Shown here: in pieces, positions 1-8,576 of the stretch
Numbering within the stretch: the first letter of the stretch is position 1
Layout: each line of letters begins with the position of its first letter
NCBI GenBank assembly: GCA_947174305.1
Contig: CAMWIH010000004.1
Location: 1 to 43,327, forward strand
DNA length: 43,327 nt
Source: an uncultured Porphyromonadaceae bacterium
GTDB lineage: Bacteria; Bacteroidota; Bacteroidia; Bacteroidales; Muribaculaceae
Direction: 5' to 3'
Notes under the pieces: generated by a model
Seen by the model: the letters and a program-made list of their open reading frames with translations, nothing else
Database searches by the model: none
What the model was told of the DNA's origin: nothing
Translations under genes and position numbers: made by a program

Positions 1-111
1 TTTATATAGTGCTTTTCATAATCTGTATAAGTAAAACATAACTCTACGGCACACGGTTGATAAATAAAAATAAGAAAAAGTTAAAATGTGTTTTCTAACA
101 TAAAAAAATAA

Positions 112-142
112 TTGTTGACTCCGAGAAGAGTTGCTATATTTA
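112..142 (+). promoter_or_regulatory. Candidate promoter of ald
   Basis: A TTG at 112-114 is followed after 20 bases by TATATTTA at 135-142, close to the Bacteroidetes pattern TTTG-N19-21-TAnnTTTG. The predicted start lies about 60 bases before the ald ATG. The last base of the -7 box is not the consensus G, so this is only a moderate match. Confidence 0.4.
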
Positions 143-211
143 CACTCGAAAAACAAATATTCCTCAAAAGGGAAGTTTATTAGTATTTCATATACTTAAA
201 TCTATACTACC

Positions 212-1318
212 ATGAAAATCGGAATTCCAAAAGAGATTAAGAACAATGAAAATCGCGTAGGCGCAACTCCCGCCGGAGTAAAAGAGCTTGTAGCTCACGG
301 ACATGAACTCTTCGTGCAGCACACTGCCGGAGAAGGCAGCGGGTTTGCAGATGAAGAATATGCAGCCGCCGGAGCCACCATCCTTCCTACTATAGAGGAT
401 GTTTATGCCACAGCCGATATGATTATAAAGGTAAAAGAGCCTATCGAACCTGAATATAAGCTTATCCGCAAGGGTCAGGTCCTTTTCACTTATTTCCATT
501 TTGCTTCCGAACGCGCACTTCTCGATGCAATGCTTGAATCAGGTGCCGTATGTATAGCATACGAAACTGTTACAGATCGCGATCATCGTCTTCCGCTCCT
601 CATACCTATGAGCGAAGTGGCCGGAAGGATGTCGATTCAGGAAGGTGCCCGTTTCCTCGAAAAACCGCAAGGCGGACGCGGTGTTCTCCTTGGTGGTGTT
701 CCGGGAGTGAAGCCGGCAAAAGTGCTTGTGCTTGGGGCAGGTGTGGTAGGACGCAACGCAGCTCTTATGGCAGCCGGTCTTGGTGCGGATGTCACCATAA
801 CCGACATATCGCTTCCCACGCTTCGTCATTGTGCAGAAGTTATGCCTAAGAACGTAAAGACACTTTATTCATCACGCCATAATATTGAGGGCGAGCTTCC
901 CACAACTGATCTCGTTATCGGTTCAGTGCTCGTGCCCGGTGCAAAAGCTCCACATCTTGTCACAGCTGATATGGTTAAGCTTATGCGTAAGGGTTCAGTT
1001 ATGGTTGATGTTGCAATCGACCAGGGCGGTTGCTTCGAAACTTCTCATCCTACTACCCACTCAGAACCCACTTTCGAGGTTGACGGCGTGCTGCAGTATT
1101 GCGTAGCCAATATACCGGGTGCCGTTCCCTACACTTCAACTTTGGCGCTTACAAACGCCACGATGCCATACGCACTTCGTCTTGCCGACCTTGGTTGGGA
1201 AGAGGCTTGTCGTCGCGACCCGGGTCTCGCAAATGGCGTAAACGTGGTTGATGGAGAGATCACCTTCAAGGCTGTGGCCGAAGCGTTCGATCTTCCTTAC
1301 CATGAGTTGAAGTTATAA
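212..1318 (+). CDS. ald: Alanine dehydrogenase
   Basis: NAD-dependent enzyme that interconverts L-alanine and pyruvate plus ammonia in the cytoplasm. At 368 residues it has the usual length (about 371). It opens with MKIGIPKE, typical of the AlaDH/PNT family. The expected substrate and catalytic residues sit at the same numbers as in characterised enzymes: Arg15, Lys75 (KVKEP), His96 (TYFHFA) and Asp270. A Rossmann GAGVVG loop is at 175-180, followed by an acidic residue (Asp198) that fits NAD rather than NADP. The gene stands alone, with a promoter candidate upstream and a strong terminator 85 bases downstream. The 62% similarity one might expect to pyridine nucleotide transhydrogenase alpha subunits is a family trait; the short single-chain length favours Ald. 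Confidence 0.96.
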   Translation: MKIGIPKEIKNNENRVGATPAGVKELVAHGHELFVQHTAGEGSGFADEEYAAAGATILPTIEDVYATADMIIKVKEPIEPEYKLIRKGQVLFTYFHFASERALLDAMLESGAVCIAYETVTDRDHRLPLLIPMSEVAGRMSIQEGARFLEKPQGGRGVLLGGVPGVKPAKVLVLGAGVVGRNAALMAAGLGADVTITDISLPTLRHCAEVMPKNVKTLYSSRHNIEGELPTTDLVIGSVLVPGAKAPHLVTADMVKLMRKGSVMVDVAIDQGGCFETSHPTTHSEPTFEVDGVLQYCVANIPGAVPYTSTLALTNATMPYALRLADLGWEEACRRDPGLANGVNVVDGEITFKAVAEAFDLPYHELKL

Positions 1319-1403
1319 TAAACTGCTACATTCTCTAACTTTTAAATCAATATCATTTACAACTCTAATCTTATTGACTAATTTAATACAAGAAACGAAG
1401 TTA

Positions 1404-1435
1404 AGGCTGCCTTCGGGAGAAGGCAGCCTATTTTT
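1404..1435 (+). terminator. Rho-independent terminator of ald
   Basis: Perfect 11-bp stem (1404-1414 with 1419-1429) around a GGGA loop, followed by a T run at 1431-1435. It lies 85 bases after the ald stop and just ahead of the convergent spoIID-like gene. Confidence 0.9.
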
Positions 1436-1494
1436 AGGCTCCATCCACTAAAATTTCTTTATGCCCGGGTCGCAGATGTGCCTCGGCAGGAGAG

Positions 1495-2613
1495 TCAATT
1501 ATTTGTTGGGATTTCTTTAGAAATGCGCGAGCCTGGGTAATAGAAAGCGAGAATCTCTCTATAATCATAGCCTTCAAGAGCCATTCGGGCCGCGCCAATC
1601 TGGCATAAGCCCACTCCGTGCCCCCATCCGTGTCCTCTTAACATCCATTTACCGTATGCAATCGGTTCAATGTCAAACCGGGAGGAATATAGATGGGAGT
1701 CGGCTAAAAGACGCCTAATCATCAATTCTTTTCCAATAAGCAAATCGGCTTTTGAACCTTTGACATGAAGTTCAGATACTCTTCCTGATGAACCACGGGA
1801 AATGACAATGAGATCAATAACTTTTCCGATATTCCTTTTGAATTTTTGCAAAAGGTTCCGTTCAATCTCCTCTGACGTTACAGTGGTTTCCCATGTAAAT
1901 CCTCCCGAATTGACAAGGTCATAATCCTTGAGAATGGCCTTCAGCACCTTTGTTCTTTCCTCCTTATCTAACGCATCAAGATTACACCAGGGGTCCTCGA
2001 AGCTTTCCAGACACTCTTCATCTCTCGGTTGCCAGCAGGTGGGAAAAACTTCTGTCTTGCCACCACAGCATTTAGAGAACCGTGCATCCACCAATCTTCC
2101 ATGAGGTGAAATCAGCACTTCCCCTTCAGTAGCCATGAGTGCATCTCTCACCGATTGAGGTATTGGTTGTATCCCTTGGTAACGTTGGCAATGGTCGTCT
2201 GAGCAGACATCAAAGCCATTGTGATCGCACGTATCCTCCCAGGTGATAATTGCATAAGGGAGATTTACCTTCCCCTCTTCCGAATGGTCGTGTACACCGA
2301 TGATTTTACCCAAAGCCCAACTGCGAGATATTACCGAATGAGCCTTGAGGAATTCCGGTGGGGCCTCCGGATTCATCTCACTACCAACCACACATTTAAG
2401 ATATTCCTCCAATGGAAGCCGATTAATCACCTTGAACACTTCATCTTCTGTTATCTCTATTTCTCCCGGCAGTAAAGCCTCGATGGTTTTCTGCCAATGA
2501 AAATCTTTGCCTATAAGCATATTCTTCAGAAGGGTAAGATCCCCCTGTTTTTCCAAAACAGGGGCTCCGATAGTCGGTATGCCGACAGATATTTTCAAGG
2601 CGTCAGTTTTCAC
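1495..2613 (-). CDS. SpoIID/LytB domain protein
   Basis: 372-residue protein of the SpoIID/LytB family. In Bacillus, relatives are a peptidoglycan lytic transglycosylase (SpoIID) and an amidase enhancer (LytB). Here the family core runs from about residue 65 (RLPLEEYLKCVVGSEM) to the C-terminal RGHGWGHGVGLCQIGA stretch and the FYYPGS motif. No N-terminal signal peptide or membrane segment is visible, which is odd for an enzyme acting on peptidoglycan. The middle is unusually Cys-rich (Cys in CDHNGFDVCSDDHC, SKCCGG, PTCW, EECLE and PWC), suggesting a bound metal or disulfides. It is a single gene in its own unit. The family assignment is firm; the substrate in this non-sporulating lineage is unknown. 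Confidence 0.85.
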   Translation of the reverse strand: MKTDALKISVGIPTIGAPVLEKQGDLTLLKNMLIGKDFHWQKTIEALLPGEIEITEDEVFKVINRLPLEEYLKCVVGSEMNPEAPPEFLKAHSVISRSWALGKIIGVHDHSEEGKVNLPYAIITWEDTCDHNGFDVCSDDHCQRYQGIQPIPQSVRDALMATEGEVLISPHGRLVDARFSKCCGGKTEVFPTCWQPRDEECLESFEDPWCNLDALDKEERTKVLKAILKDYDLVNSGGFTWETTVTSEEIERNLLQKFKRNIGKVIDLIVISRGSSGRVSELHVKGSKADLLIGKELMIRRLLADSHLYSSRFDIEPIAYGKWMLRGHGWGHGVGLCQIGAARMALEGYDYREILAFYYPGSRISKEIPTNN

Positions 2614-2655
2614 GATAAGATATTATTTAATAGATGAGATATGTCGTAGCATCTA

Positions 2656-2663
2656 CAAAGATA
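2656..2663 (-). promoter_or_regulatory. Candidate -7 box for the SpoIID-like gene
   Basis: Read on the minus strand the octamer is TATCTTTG, an exact TAnnTTTG match. It would give a 5' leader of roughly 36 bases before the ATG at 2613. No convincing -33 TTG is present at the expected distance. Confidence 0.45.
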
Positions 2664-2880
2664 ATGAAAAAATATATTCCGTGATAAATTATAACCTCTA
2701 ATCCCGTCTTTTGCTTCTTTAAAAAATTTGTGCTCATAACGCGAATGCGGCGGGTCGTCACGACTCGCCGCATTCGCGTGTTTTCCATAATACTTTCAAA
2801 CTAACCTAACATCATGAAACAAATTTACTTTTCTGATATTATAACATCGGGAAGGGGAGAAGAGTTTAAAATTTTGTCAT

Positions 2881-2922
2881 AAAAAAATCATCGCCCTCCA
2901 CGTTGACGCGAGAGGGCGATGA
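2881..2922 (-). terminator. Rho-independent terminator after the DUF4143 pseudogene
   Basis: Stem 2888-2898 with 2912-2922 (11 bp) followed on the minus strand by seven T (2887-2881). It lies about 80 bases past the stop at 3003, so it was probably the terminator of the now broken ATPase gene. Confidence 0.85.
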
Positions 2923-3002
2923 GTATAAGGACTTCTTATAATATGTTGAATTTAAAAATTGCTTTTCCTATTTCTCTTGTTCCCCTGTCAGAAATATCAG
3001 TC

Positions 3003-3600
3003 TTAATAATTCAATCCGAAATGCCAGAGGGGGATGAAGTTGGCGTGGCCATATTCAATATCGTCCCTTATGACAAAACCGTTTTCGGAACCTTCCAATT
3101 GCTTTTTACCTTTGCCGGCTCCTCCCACTTCAAATATGTTATCTCCTATGCGGAAGTCGGTGATTTTTGAGGATGTGACATCGTTATTCACCCTCATCTG
3201 ATTGTAGAAGAACGTTTAGCGCAAACTCCCGACATTGGTTCCGCTGTTTCCTAATGCATACATAAGGTTGGGATTGTCGATGAACACTTTCTCGACTTTC
3301 CCCAATCCCCTTAATCCTCCCGTGTCGTCGCGCAATTGGCCAATCATCCCTGCTGTTTCAAGATAGGCGAGATAATTGGGCAGATCGTTTTTGCTGACCT
3401 TAAGTTCTGTGCAGAGATTTGCCATATTGGGTTTGCAGGGTGCCGATTTACTTAAGATTACAAGAAGTTGCTTGAGTTTCCTTCCGGTAGCCACGTTCAT
3501 TCCGGCATACTGTGGGATATCACCCTCTATGGTCTGATTCACCACCTGCTGAAGGCGTATCTCATATCCCGGTTGTGAGGAGAATGGGTAGTAGCATAAT
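3003..3600 (-). pseudogene. Remnant of AAA ATPase with DUF4143 C-terminus
   Basis: Only the C-terminal third or so of a Bacteroidales AAA/DUF4143-type ATPase survives. Reading the minus strand in one frame from about 3600 to 3003 gives the winged-helix-like section (VVNQTIEGDIPQYAGMN, then TGRKLKQLLVILSKSAP), the DDTGGLRGLGKVEKVFIDNP section and the terminal DDIEYGHANFIPLWHFGLNY. A TAA at 3216-3218 interrupts this frame after GSLR. The following codons continue in the same frame (TFFYNQ), so a single substitution of a Glu codon (GAA to TAA) explains the break. The N-terminal P-loop half is missing, and the sequence stops making sense where the repeat at 3604 begins. Family members of this type are very common as multicopy genes in Bacteroidales. 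Confidence 0.8.
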
Positions 3601-3603
3601 AAA

Positions 3604-3690
3604 AATCCCCTTAAAGGGGAAGGTTTTTAATAAAAGTTTCCTCTTCAGGGTGACGTTTTTGAACTAAAATGTCACCCTGAAGAGGAAGGG
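3604..3690. repeat. Hairpin repeat, copy 1
   Basis: An element of about 85 bases matching a second copy at 8920-9005. It begins with a small palindrome (CCCCTTAAAGGGG) and continues through an AT-rich spacer to a 17-bp stem (3638-3654 with 3671-3687). It sits directly downstream of the minus-strand LRR gene and could serve as its terminator. Confidence 0.75.
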
Positions 3691-3712
3691 AAGTATAAAA
3701 GATTTATAAACT

Positions 3713-6349
3713 TTATTGTTTAATCAGTACCTTTCTGCCATTAATTATGTAGAGACCGTTGGAAAGTTTGGAGCCTTCATTCTGCTGTATTCCCCTAATA
3801 TCATAAATCTCCAGTTTACCATCTGTCGATATATTGGGATCTGCTACATTAGAACTTTCGCTCAAGACATTGCAGTACTTCCAAGGAGAAACTGATTTAT
3901 ATGCCGAAATTGACTCAGTCGGCACATATAGGTTAATCGACGAATAATTATTTCCCATAGCATAGAAATTCATTGCTTCTGGTGGAACAGTTGCAGTAAT
4001 GTGAATTTCTTCCACATTATCGCTCCCTTCCAATAGATAGTCGCATATAAAATGGAGTTGAGAGCCCATATATATTCTTTTCAGGGAAGGATTTTCAGCC
4101 AAACCCCAGTAACCAATTTCACGAAGGCTATCAGGATAACGTACTTCTTCAAGACTTGAACAATTTTGCAGAGCACCATCAAAAATATAAAGCAATCCTT
4201 CGGGGAGCTCTATGGAAGGCAGCGTCGAGCAGCCATAGAATGCATAACCATAAATATTGGTAATGGATGTGGGAAGTTTCACAGAACTTAATTCAGTACA
4301 ATATGAGAACGCATGTTCACCTATCTGTGTTACTCCGTCAACTACTTCATATGTAGTGCCCTTAGCAGCTGGATATCGTACTATCACACTACCGTCATAG
4401 TTATACAGAACACCATCGATATCTTTATAGTCTGCACATCCCGGTGCAACTGTGATGGTGGACAAGGCGGGACAATTGGCAAATGCAATTCCTGTTACTG
4501 CCTCAATTGTTGATGGTAATTTTATATTCTCAAGCGATAAGCAACCGTAAAAAACATTCCCCATAATTGTTGTGAAACCTTCCGGAAGTTCAATGGACTT
4601 TAGACTTACACATTCATAAAAAGAAGCTGAATCAAGCGATTTCAAGCCACTACCGAGTACCACTTCTTCAAGGGCGGAACAACCATAGAACATGCAGCTT
4701 CCAAGTGTTTCCACCTTGTCTGAAATAACAATCCGTTTTAATTTTGCACAATCTGCAAATGCAGAACCGCCTATATACCTAACAGTAGAGGGCAGGATAA
4801 TTTCTTCAATCGGAGTATAACAGAACGCGCCAGCTCCAATGGAGTCAAGACCTTCGCTTAAGGTTATTCTCTCAAGAATGCTTTCACAAAATGCGTTATC
4901 GCATATTTTTTTGACACTTTCAGGTATATTTATTTCCTTAATGTTACCATTACTGAAAAGCAGATCCGGTCCTATCTCTGTCACAGAATACTCCTTATCA
5001 GCAAGGTTAGCTGTAGCAGGAATTTTCAAGGTGTTTTGTCCTTCTGTATTTACACCTGTGACACTTACGGTCATTTCATCTTCTGATGTAACAGTGAATG
5101 TATATATATCATTTTCAAATACTACCGGTTGTGCAGGATCACCTACAACACTAAATCCCTTCCATCCGTTCGCTTCTGAGTAGGCTTCTACACTTGCCTG
5201 AGGAACATATAGACGGGTTTCCTTGCCATTCCCACCAATGCCATACTGATAATCAGTGATCACTGGAGGGGTTAATGTATGAATGTATATTTCTTTTATA
5301 GCTAAAGAAGATTCAAAAGGCGAAGCTCCAAAACTTTCAATTTTTTGGCCATAAAAATGAATGGTTTCAAGTTCCGCGCAGAAAGCGAATGTATACTCTC
5401 CAATTGTGGTGAGAGCTGACCCCTGCCATTTATTGCCAACTTTAATTTCTTTTACCTTACGACAATTCATAAAAGCTTTGTCTCCAATTTTTTCTACTGA
5501 AGGACTAATTGTCAAAGATTCTATGACAGAGGTGCAGAATGCATAAGGTGAGATTTCAAGAGTGCCATCCGGGACTGTATAGGACAAAGAATTTGCCGGC
5601 GGAAAACATATTAAAGTAGTTCCCTCCTTATCAAACACAACGCCATCTATATCCTTAAACAATGGGTTACCATTAGCCACGGTCAAGGTTTTCAAAGCCT
5701 CACAATTAAAAAAAGCATTTTCTTTAATCTCTGTCAAAGATGCAGGAAGAGAAAGACTTTCTAATGAAGAGCAACCATAAAATGAGTTGGTGGATATAGT
5801 TTCAAGTCCGTCTGATAGTTTTACGGTCTTTAGTTTCCCACAATTATAAAAACAGCTTTCTGGTATAATATCCAGTCCCTTTCCCCAAACAACAGTTTTT
5901 AAAGCCGCGCAGTCGCTGAATGTATCCGAATCGATCGACGTAACATTATCGGGGATGGTAATGGCCGTAAACGCACAACTTGAGAAAGAAGACCTTCCGA
6001 TTGATTTAAGCGACTCAGGCAATGCAACCAGGTTAAGAGATGTGCATAAATAGAAAGCTCCGTCACCAATCTTTGCTACGCCTTCTTCGATAGTTAGATT
6101 GGTAATCGTTTCATTCTCCAAAAATGACCAATCACCAACGGCTTCGACCGTATAATCCACTCCTTCATTTGTCACGGAAGCAGGGATAACCAGACTCTCA
6201 GGAGACTGACCGGATACTCCAGTCACTGCAACTGTTCTGTTTTCCGCTGAAACAATCTCAAAATTGAGACCTCCAGAAGAGAAACTTTGGCCCATGCAAG
6301 AGAAAATTGATATGCATGCAAGCATGAGCGAAGAGAATAGTTTCTTCAT
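3713..6349 (-). CDS. Secreted leucine-rich-repeat protein (BspA-like) with sorting tail
   Basis: 878-residue surface or secreted protein. It has a Sec signal peptide (MKKLFSSLMLACISIFSC), then two consecutive modules of about 400 residues. Each has a short beta domain (around 27-75 and 415-470) followed by LRR_5/BspA-type repeats (units such as 'IGDGAFYLCTSL' and 'LPESLKSIG'). Each also carries a KDIDGV insert and a closing 'LYVP...AY' segment. The C-terminus (EIYDIRGIQQNEG, then GLYIINGRK) resembles a T9SS type A sorting domain, so export to the cell surface is likely. The gene starts 2 bases after the receiver-like gene upstream and is probably co-transcribed with it. BspA-type proteins often bind host or matrix proteins; no ligand can be read from the sequence. 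Confidence 0.85.
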   Translation of the reverse strand: MKKLFSSLMLACISIFSCMGQSFSSGGLNFEIVSAENRTVAVTGVSGQSPESLVIPASVTNEGVDYTVEAVGDWSFLENETITNLTIEEGVAKIGDGAFYLCTSLNLVALPESLKSIGRSSFSSCAFTAITIPDNVTSIDSDTFSDCAALKTVVWGKGLDIIPESCFYNCGKLKTVKLSDGLETISTNSFYGCSSLESLSLPASLTEIKENAFFNCEALKTLTVANGNPLFKDIDGVVFDKEGTTLICFPPANSLSYTVPDGTLEISPYAFCTSVIESLTISPSVEKIGDKAFMNCRKVKEIKVGNKWQGSALTTIGEYTFAFCAELETIHFYGQKIESFGASPFESSLAIKEIYIHTLTPPVITDYQYGIGGNGKETRLYVPQASVEAYSEANGWKGFSVVGDPAQPVVFENDIYTFTVTSEDEMTVSVTGVNTEGQNTLKIPATANLADKEYSVTEIGPDLLFSNGNIKEINIPESVKKICDNAFCESILERITLSEGLDSIGAGAFCYTPIEEIILPSTVRYIGGSAFADCAKLKRIVISDKVETLGSCMFYGCSALEEVVLGSGLKSLDSASFYECVSLKSIELPEGFTTIMGNVFYGCLSLENIKLPSTIEAVTGIAFANCPALSTITVAPGCADYKDIDGVLYNYDGSVIVRYPAAKGTTYEVVDGVTQIGEHAFSYCTELSSVKLPTSITNIYGYAFYGCSTLPSIELPEGLLYIFDGALQNCSSLEEVRYPDSLREIGYWGLAENPSLKRIYMGSQLHFICDYLLEGSDNVEEIHITATVPPEAMNFYAMGNNYSSINLYVPTESISAYKSVSPWKYCNVLSESSNVADPNISTDGKLEIYDIRGIQQNEGSKLSNGLYIINGRKVLIKQ

Positions 6350-6351
6350 AA

Positions 6352-6741
6352 CTAATGATTTATTAAATGTGAATACCTATGTTCGTAAAGTCTAAGATAC
6401 TTAAATAAAAGACCGGCAGTAATTGGTTTTATAATTGTCCCTACCAAATTTGGCAATGTGTGATCACTTATACTTTCTTCAACGCATGTCAAAATTAGAG
6501 GTGCCGTATTATAACTGAATGCCGGTGTTTTGAATATGGAACCGTCAGCAAGAGTCACACTGCATATTATGAGATCAGGCAGTTCTCCGATTTCCATATA
6601 ATGCGTAAACTCTTGGCATGATTCAAGTATATGTGTAACATTATAGTTGCCGTCATATTCTTTTAGCAGGCGCATGATCTCACGGGCCGTATAAAACTCG
6701 TCTTCAAGTATCAGGCAATTTATGTTTTCTTTTGATCTCAT
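6352..6741 (-). CDS. Receiver-like protein lacking the phosphoacceptor Asp
   Basis: 129 residues covering a single response-regulator receiver fold with no output domain. The acidic pair (Glu13-Asp14 in LILEDEF), the beta4 Thr85 (LILT) and the beta5 Lys105 (IIKPI) align with the LytTR regulator encoded next door. The phosphoacceptor position, MD in the neighbour's LPELIFMDIELNDG, reads CS here (LPDLIICSVTLADG), so Asp is replaced by Ser61. It cannot be phosphorylated in the usual way. It lies between the LytTR gene (81 bases upstream) and the LRR gene (2 bases downstream). A pseudo-receiver that binds or titrates a partner is a plausible role. A -7 box lies so close to the ATG that the message may be leaderless. 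Confidence 0.75.
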   Translation of the reverse strand: MRSKENINCLILEDEFYTAREIMRLLKEYDGNYNVTHILESCQEFTHYMEIGELPDLIICSVTLADGSIFKTPAFSYNTAPLILTCVEESISDHTLPNLVGTIIKPITAGLLFKYLRLYEHRYSHLINH

Positions 6742-6745
6742 ATCG

Positions 6746-6753
6746 CAAAGGTA
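6746..6753 (-). promoter_or_regulatory. -7 box abutting the receiver-like gene start
   Basis: On the minus strand the octamer TACCTTTG matches TAnnTTTG exactly. Its last base is only 4 bases before the ATG at 6741, so transcription from it would begin at or next to the start codon. The -33 region is poor (TTTT). Confidence 0.45.
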
Positions 6754-6822
6754 TGTTGTGCCTTGGCAAATGAAAACAAAAAAATGACGAACTTAGGAAA
6801 ATCACACTTTAACTAAATAAAA

Positions 6823-7599
6823 TCATACTTTACCATGGCCGAACCATGAAAGAAATTCCTTTTTCTTTGCCATGCTTATATCTATCTTTTGTGTCTTTTG
6901 GGCGGCTTTTACCACAATATATAGTTTATAATTGAAAGCCTTCTTAACATCTGTTATTACGTCAATCGATACTATACACGAACGCGATGCTCTAAAAAAA
7001 TGTTTTGAGGGCAGTAAAACCTCAACTTCATTCAAAGTGGAGAAGGTTGTGAGATGTCGGTCTCCCCCCTTGTCAATTGCAAACACACATTTATCTTCGC
7101 TTTCAAACCAGGCAATGGAGTCGGCGGTAATGAACTTATAGGTGTCCCTATAGGATATAAGTATTCTTACATCGAGCCTTGGGATTGAAGATTCAGGGTG
7201 AATTGGAAGTTTTTCAGATATTGGCAATCCTCCACCGCGAGTGTTTTTAAGGTTTTCATATTTCCTAATGGCATACAGTAATGAATTTATAGTTATAGGT
7301 TTCAGCAAATAATCAATGCTATTGACTTTAAATGCCTGAAGACAATATTCATCATATGCTGTCGTGAAAATGATAGGGATATCTACTTTAGTTTTTTTGA
7401 AAATTGAAAAACTATTGCCATCGTTGAGTTCGATATCCATAAATATCAGCTCAGGCAGTTGTTCGCCGGCGAGCATGTTTATTGTTTCTTCAACAGTTTC
7501 TCCCCTAAACACAAGTTCCCAGTCAGGGCGTAAATCCTGAAGCATATTTTTAAGATGCTCCATGCAATGGTATTCGTTTTCTATTATGGCATATTTCAT
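6823..7599 (-). CDS. LytTR-family response regulator
   Basis: 258 residues. The N-terminal receiver (1-115) has Glu7/Glu9, phosphoacceptor Asp55 (FMDIEL), Thr80 and Lys100 (LLKPI). The C-terminal LytTR DNA-binding domain is at about 145-255 and contains the typical WFESEDK, HFFRASRSCIVSID and YKLYIVV sections. It acts as a transcription factor controlled by the kinase encoded immediately upstream, with which it overlaps by 4 bases (ATGA), a sign of translational coupling. Likely targets include the receiver-like and LRR genes downstream, but this is inference from order only. Confidence 0.92.
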   Translation of the reverse strand: MKYAIIENEYHCMEHLKNMLQDLRPDWELVFRGETVEETINMLAGEQLPELIFMDIELNDGNSFSIFKKTKVDIPIIFTTAYDEYCLQAFKVNSIDYLLKPITINSLLYAIRKYENLKNTRGGGLPISEKLPIHPESSIPRLDVRILISYRDTYKFITADSIAWFESEDKCVFAIDKGGDRHLTTFSTLNEVEVLLPSKHFFRASRSCIVSIDVITDVKKAFNYKLYIVVKAAQKTQKIDISMAKKKEFLSWFGHGKV

Positions 7600-8576
7600 A
7601 TCATTTGAATATAGGGTATATGGGCTGTATATGTTAAGTTATCACAGGTAGTGCTGAAATTTTTTTTGTGACATTGATAGAGCCGACTGAGATACTGGAG
7701 TCCGAAATTAGTTGCAACGTCGGTATCTTTTCGGCGTATTGGATTGCTTACCGTTATACCTTTTTCATTTGCAGTTATTTTCACTGTCATAGGCTGTATG
7801 GAGGTGATTACGTTGTGTTTGGTAACATTTTCGACAAGCATCTGCAGCGAATAAGGAATAATGTTTCTGTCTTCAAAGTTATCCGTGCCGGTTATCTCAA
7901 CCTGAAAATTATTATGGAATCTGATTTTCAAGATTTCATTATAAGCCTTTAGAAATTGGAGTTCTTCTTTAACGGTTACTTGGTTCTTTTCACCATGTTT
8001 AAGGGTGTATCTATATATTTGAGATAAATTTAAAATGTATTCCCGGGCTTCATTAAAATATGGAGGTATGAACGAGTAAAGAATATTGAATGAATTAAAA
8101 AGAAAGTGCGGGTTGACCTGGGCTTTTAAAACTTCATATTGATATTGAAGTATTTGCTGTTTGGCCAAAGCCTGTTGCTTTAATACAAGTTTGGAAACAT
8201 GTTGTTGATAAATGGATTCGATACTTAAATATAATAAGAGATTACTAAATATAGTGCCAGCCCATTCAACCCCCCTGCCCATCACAACTTTGAAGAGGAG
8301 ATTAATCAATATCAGTAAACACATTGAGATGGTAAGACCAAACGCATAGGTAGGGAAGGCCTTTCTGCCATGTGGTATTTTCCAGACTATTATATAGTTG
8401 AGAATTACTAACATCCATATAGGAACAGCATTCATACATAGACTTAATACCATATTAGGAATCGGCACGGGCAATACACTATCATATCTCATCCAGTTAT
8501 AAAAAACTTGAAAGACAAGAGTGTAGATTACAGCGGCCAATGAGAGAATCCCCAAAATTTTAAAATTTTTTCTCAT
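7596..8576 (-). CDS. LytS/YehU-type sensor histidine kinase
   Basis: 326-residue membrane kinase. Four hydrophobic segments lie at about 8-26, 41-63, 77-98 and 104-122, followed by a coiled linker (about 126-150) and the His_kinase domain with phosphoacceptor His157 in QVNPHFLFNSFN. An N-box-like region (LQMLVENVTKHN) begins near residue 242. No periplasmic sensor domain of any size is present, so it probably senses a signal within or near the membrane. It forms a two-component pair with the LytTR regulator overlapping its stop codon. Confidence 0.92.
   Translation of the reverse strand: MRKNFKILGILSLAAVIYTLVFQVFYNWMRYDSVLPVPIPNMVLSLCMNAVPIWMLVILNYIIVWKIPHGRKAFPTYAFGLTISMCLLILINLLFKVVMGRGVEWAGTIFSNLLLYLSIESIYQQHVSKLVLKQQALAKQQILQYQYEVLKAQVNPHFLFNSFNILYSFIPPYFNEAREYILNLSQIYRYTLKHGEKNQVTVKEELQFLKAYNEILKIRFHNNFQVEITGTDNFEDRNIIPYSLQMLVENVTKHNVITSIQPMTVKITANEKGITVSNPIRRKDTDVATNFGLQYLSRLYQCHKKNFSTTCDNLTYTAHIPYIQMI

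Larger units (their letters stand above)
2614..3002. other. Intergenic region with two hairpins
   Basis: 389 bases without a convincing gene. It holds the spoIID -7 box, an 18-bp GC-rich hairpin (2740-2757 with 2761-2778, one G/T mismatch, TCA loop) and the terminator at 2881-2922. The GC-rich hairpin has no clear T run on the minus strand and a short TGTTTT on the plus strand. Its role is unclear, as no plus-strand gene precedes it. Confidence 0.6.

Noticed and set aside
1495-2613. Cys-rich part of the SpoIID-like protein as a second modified peptide
   Set aside because: The Cys fall within a recognisable SpoIID/LytB domain and show no regular spacing.
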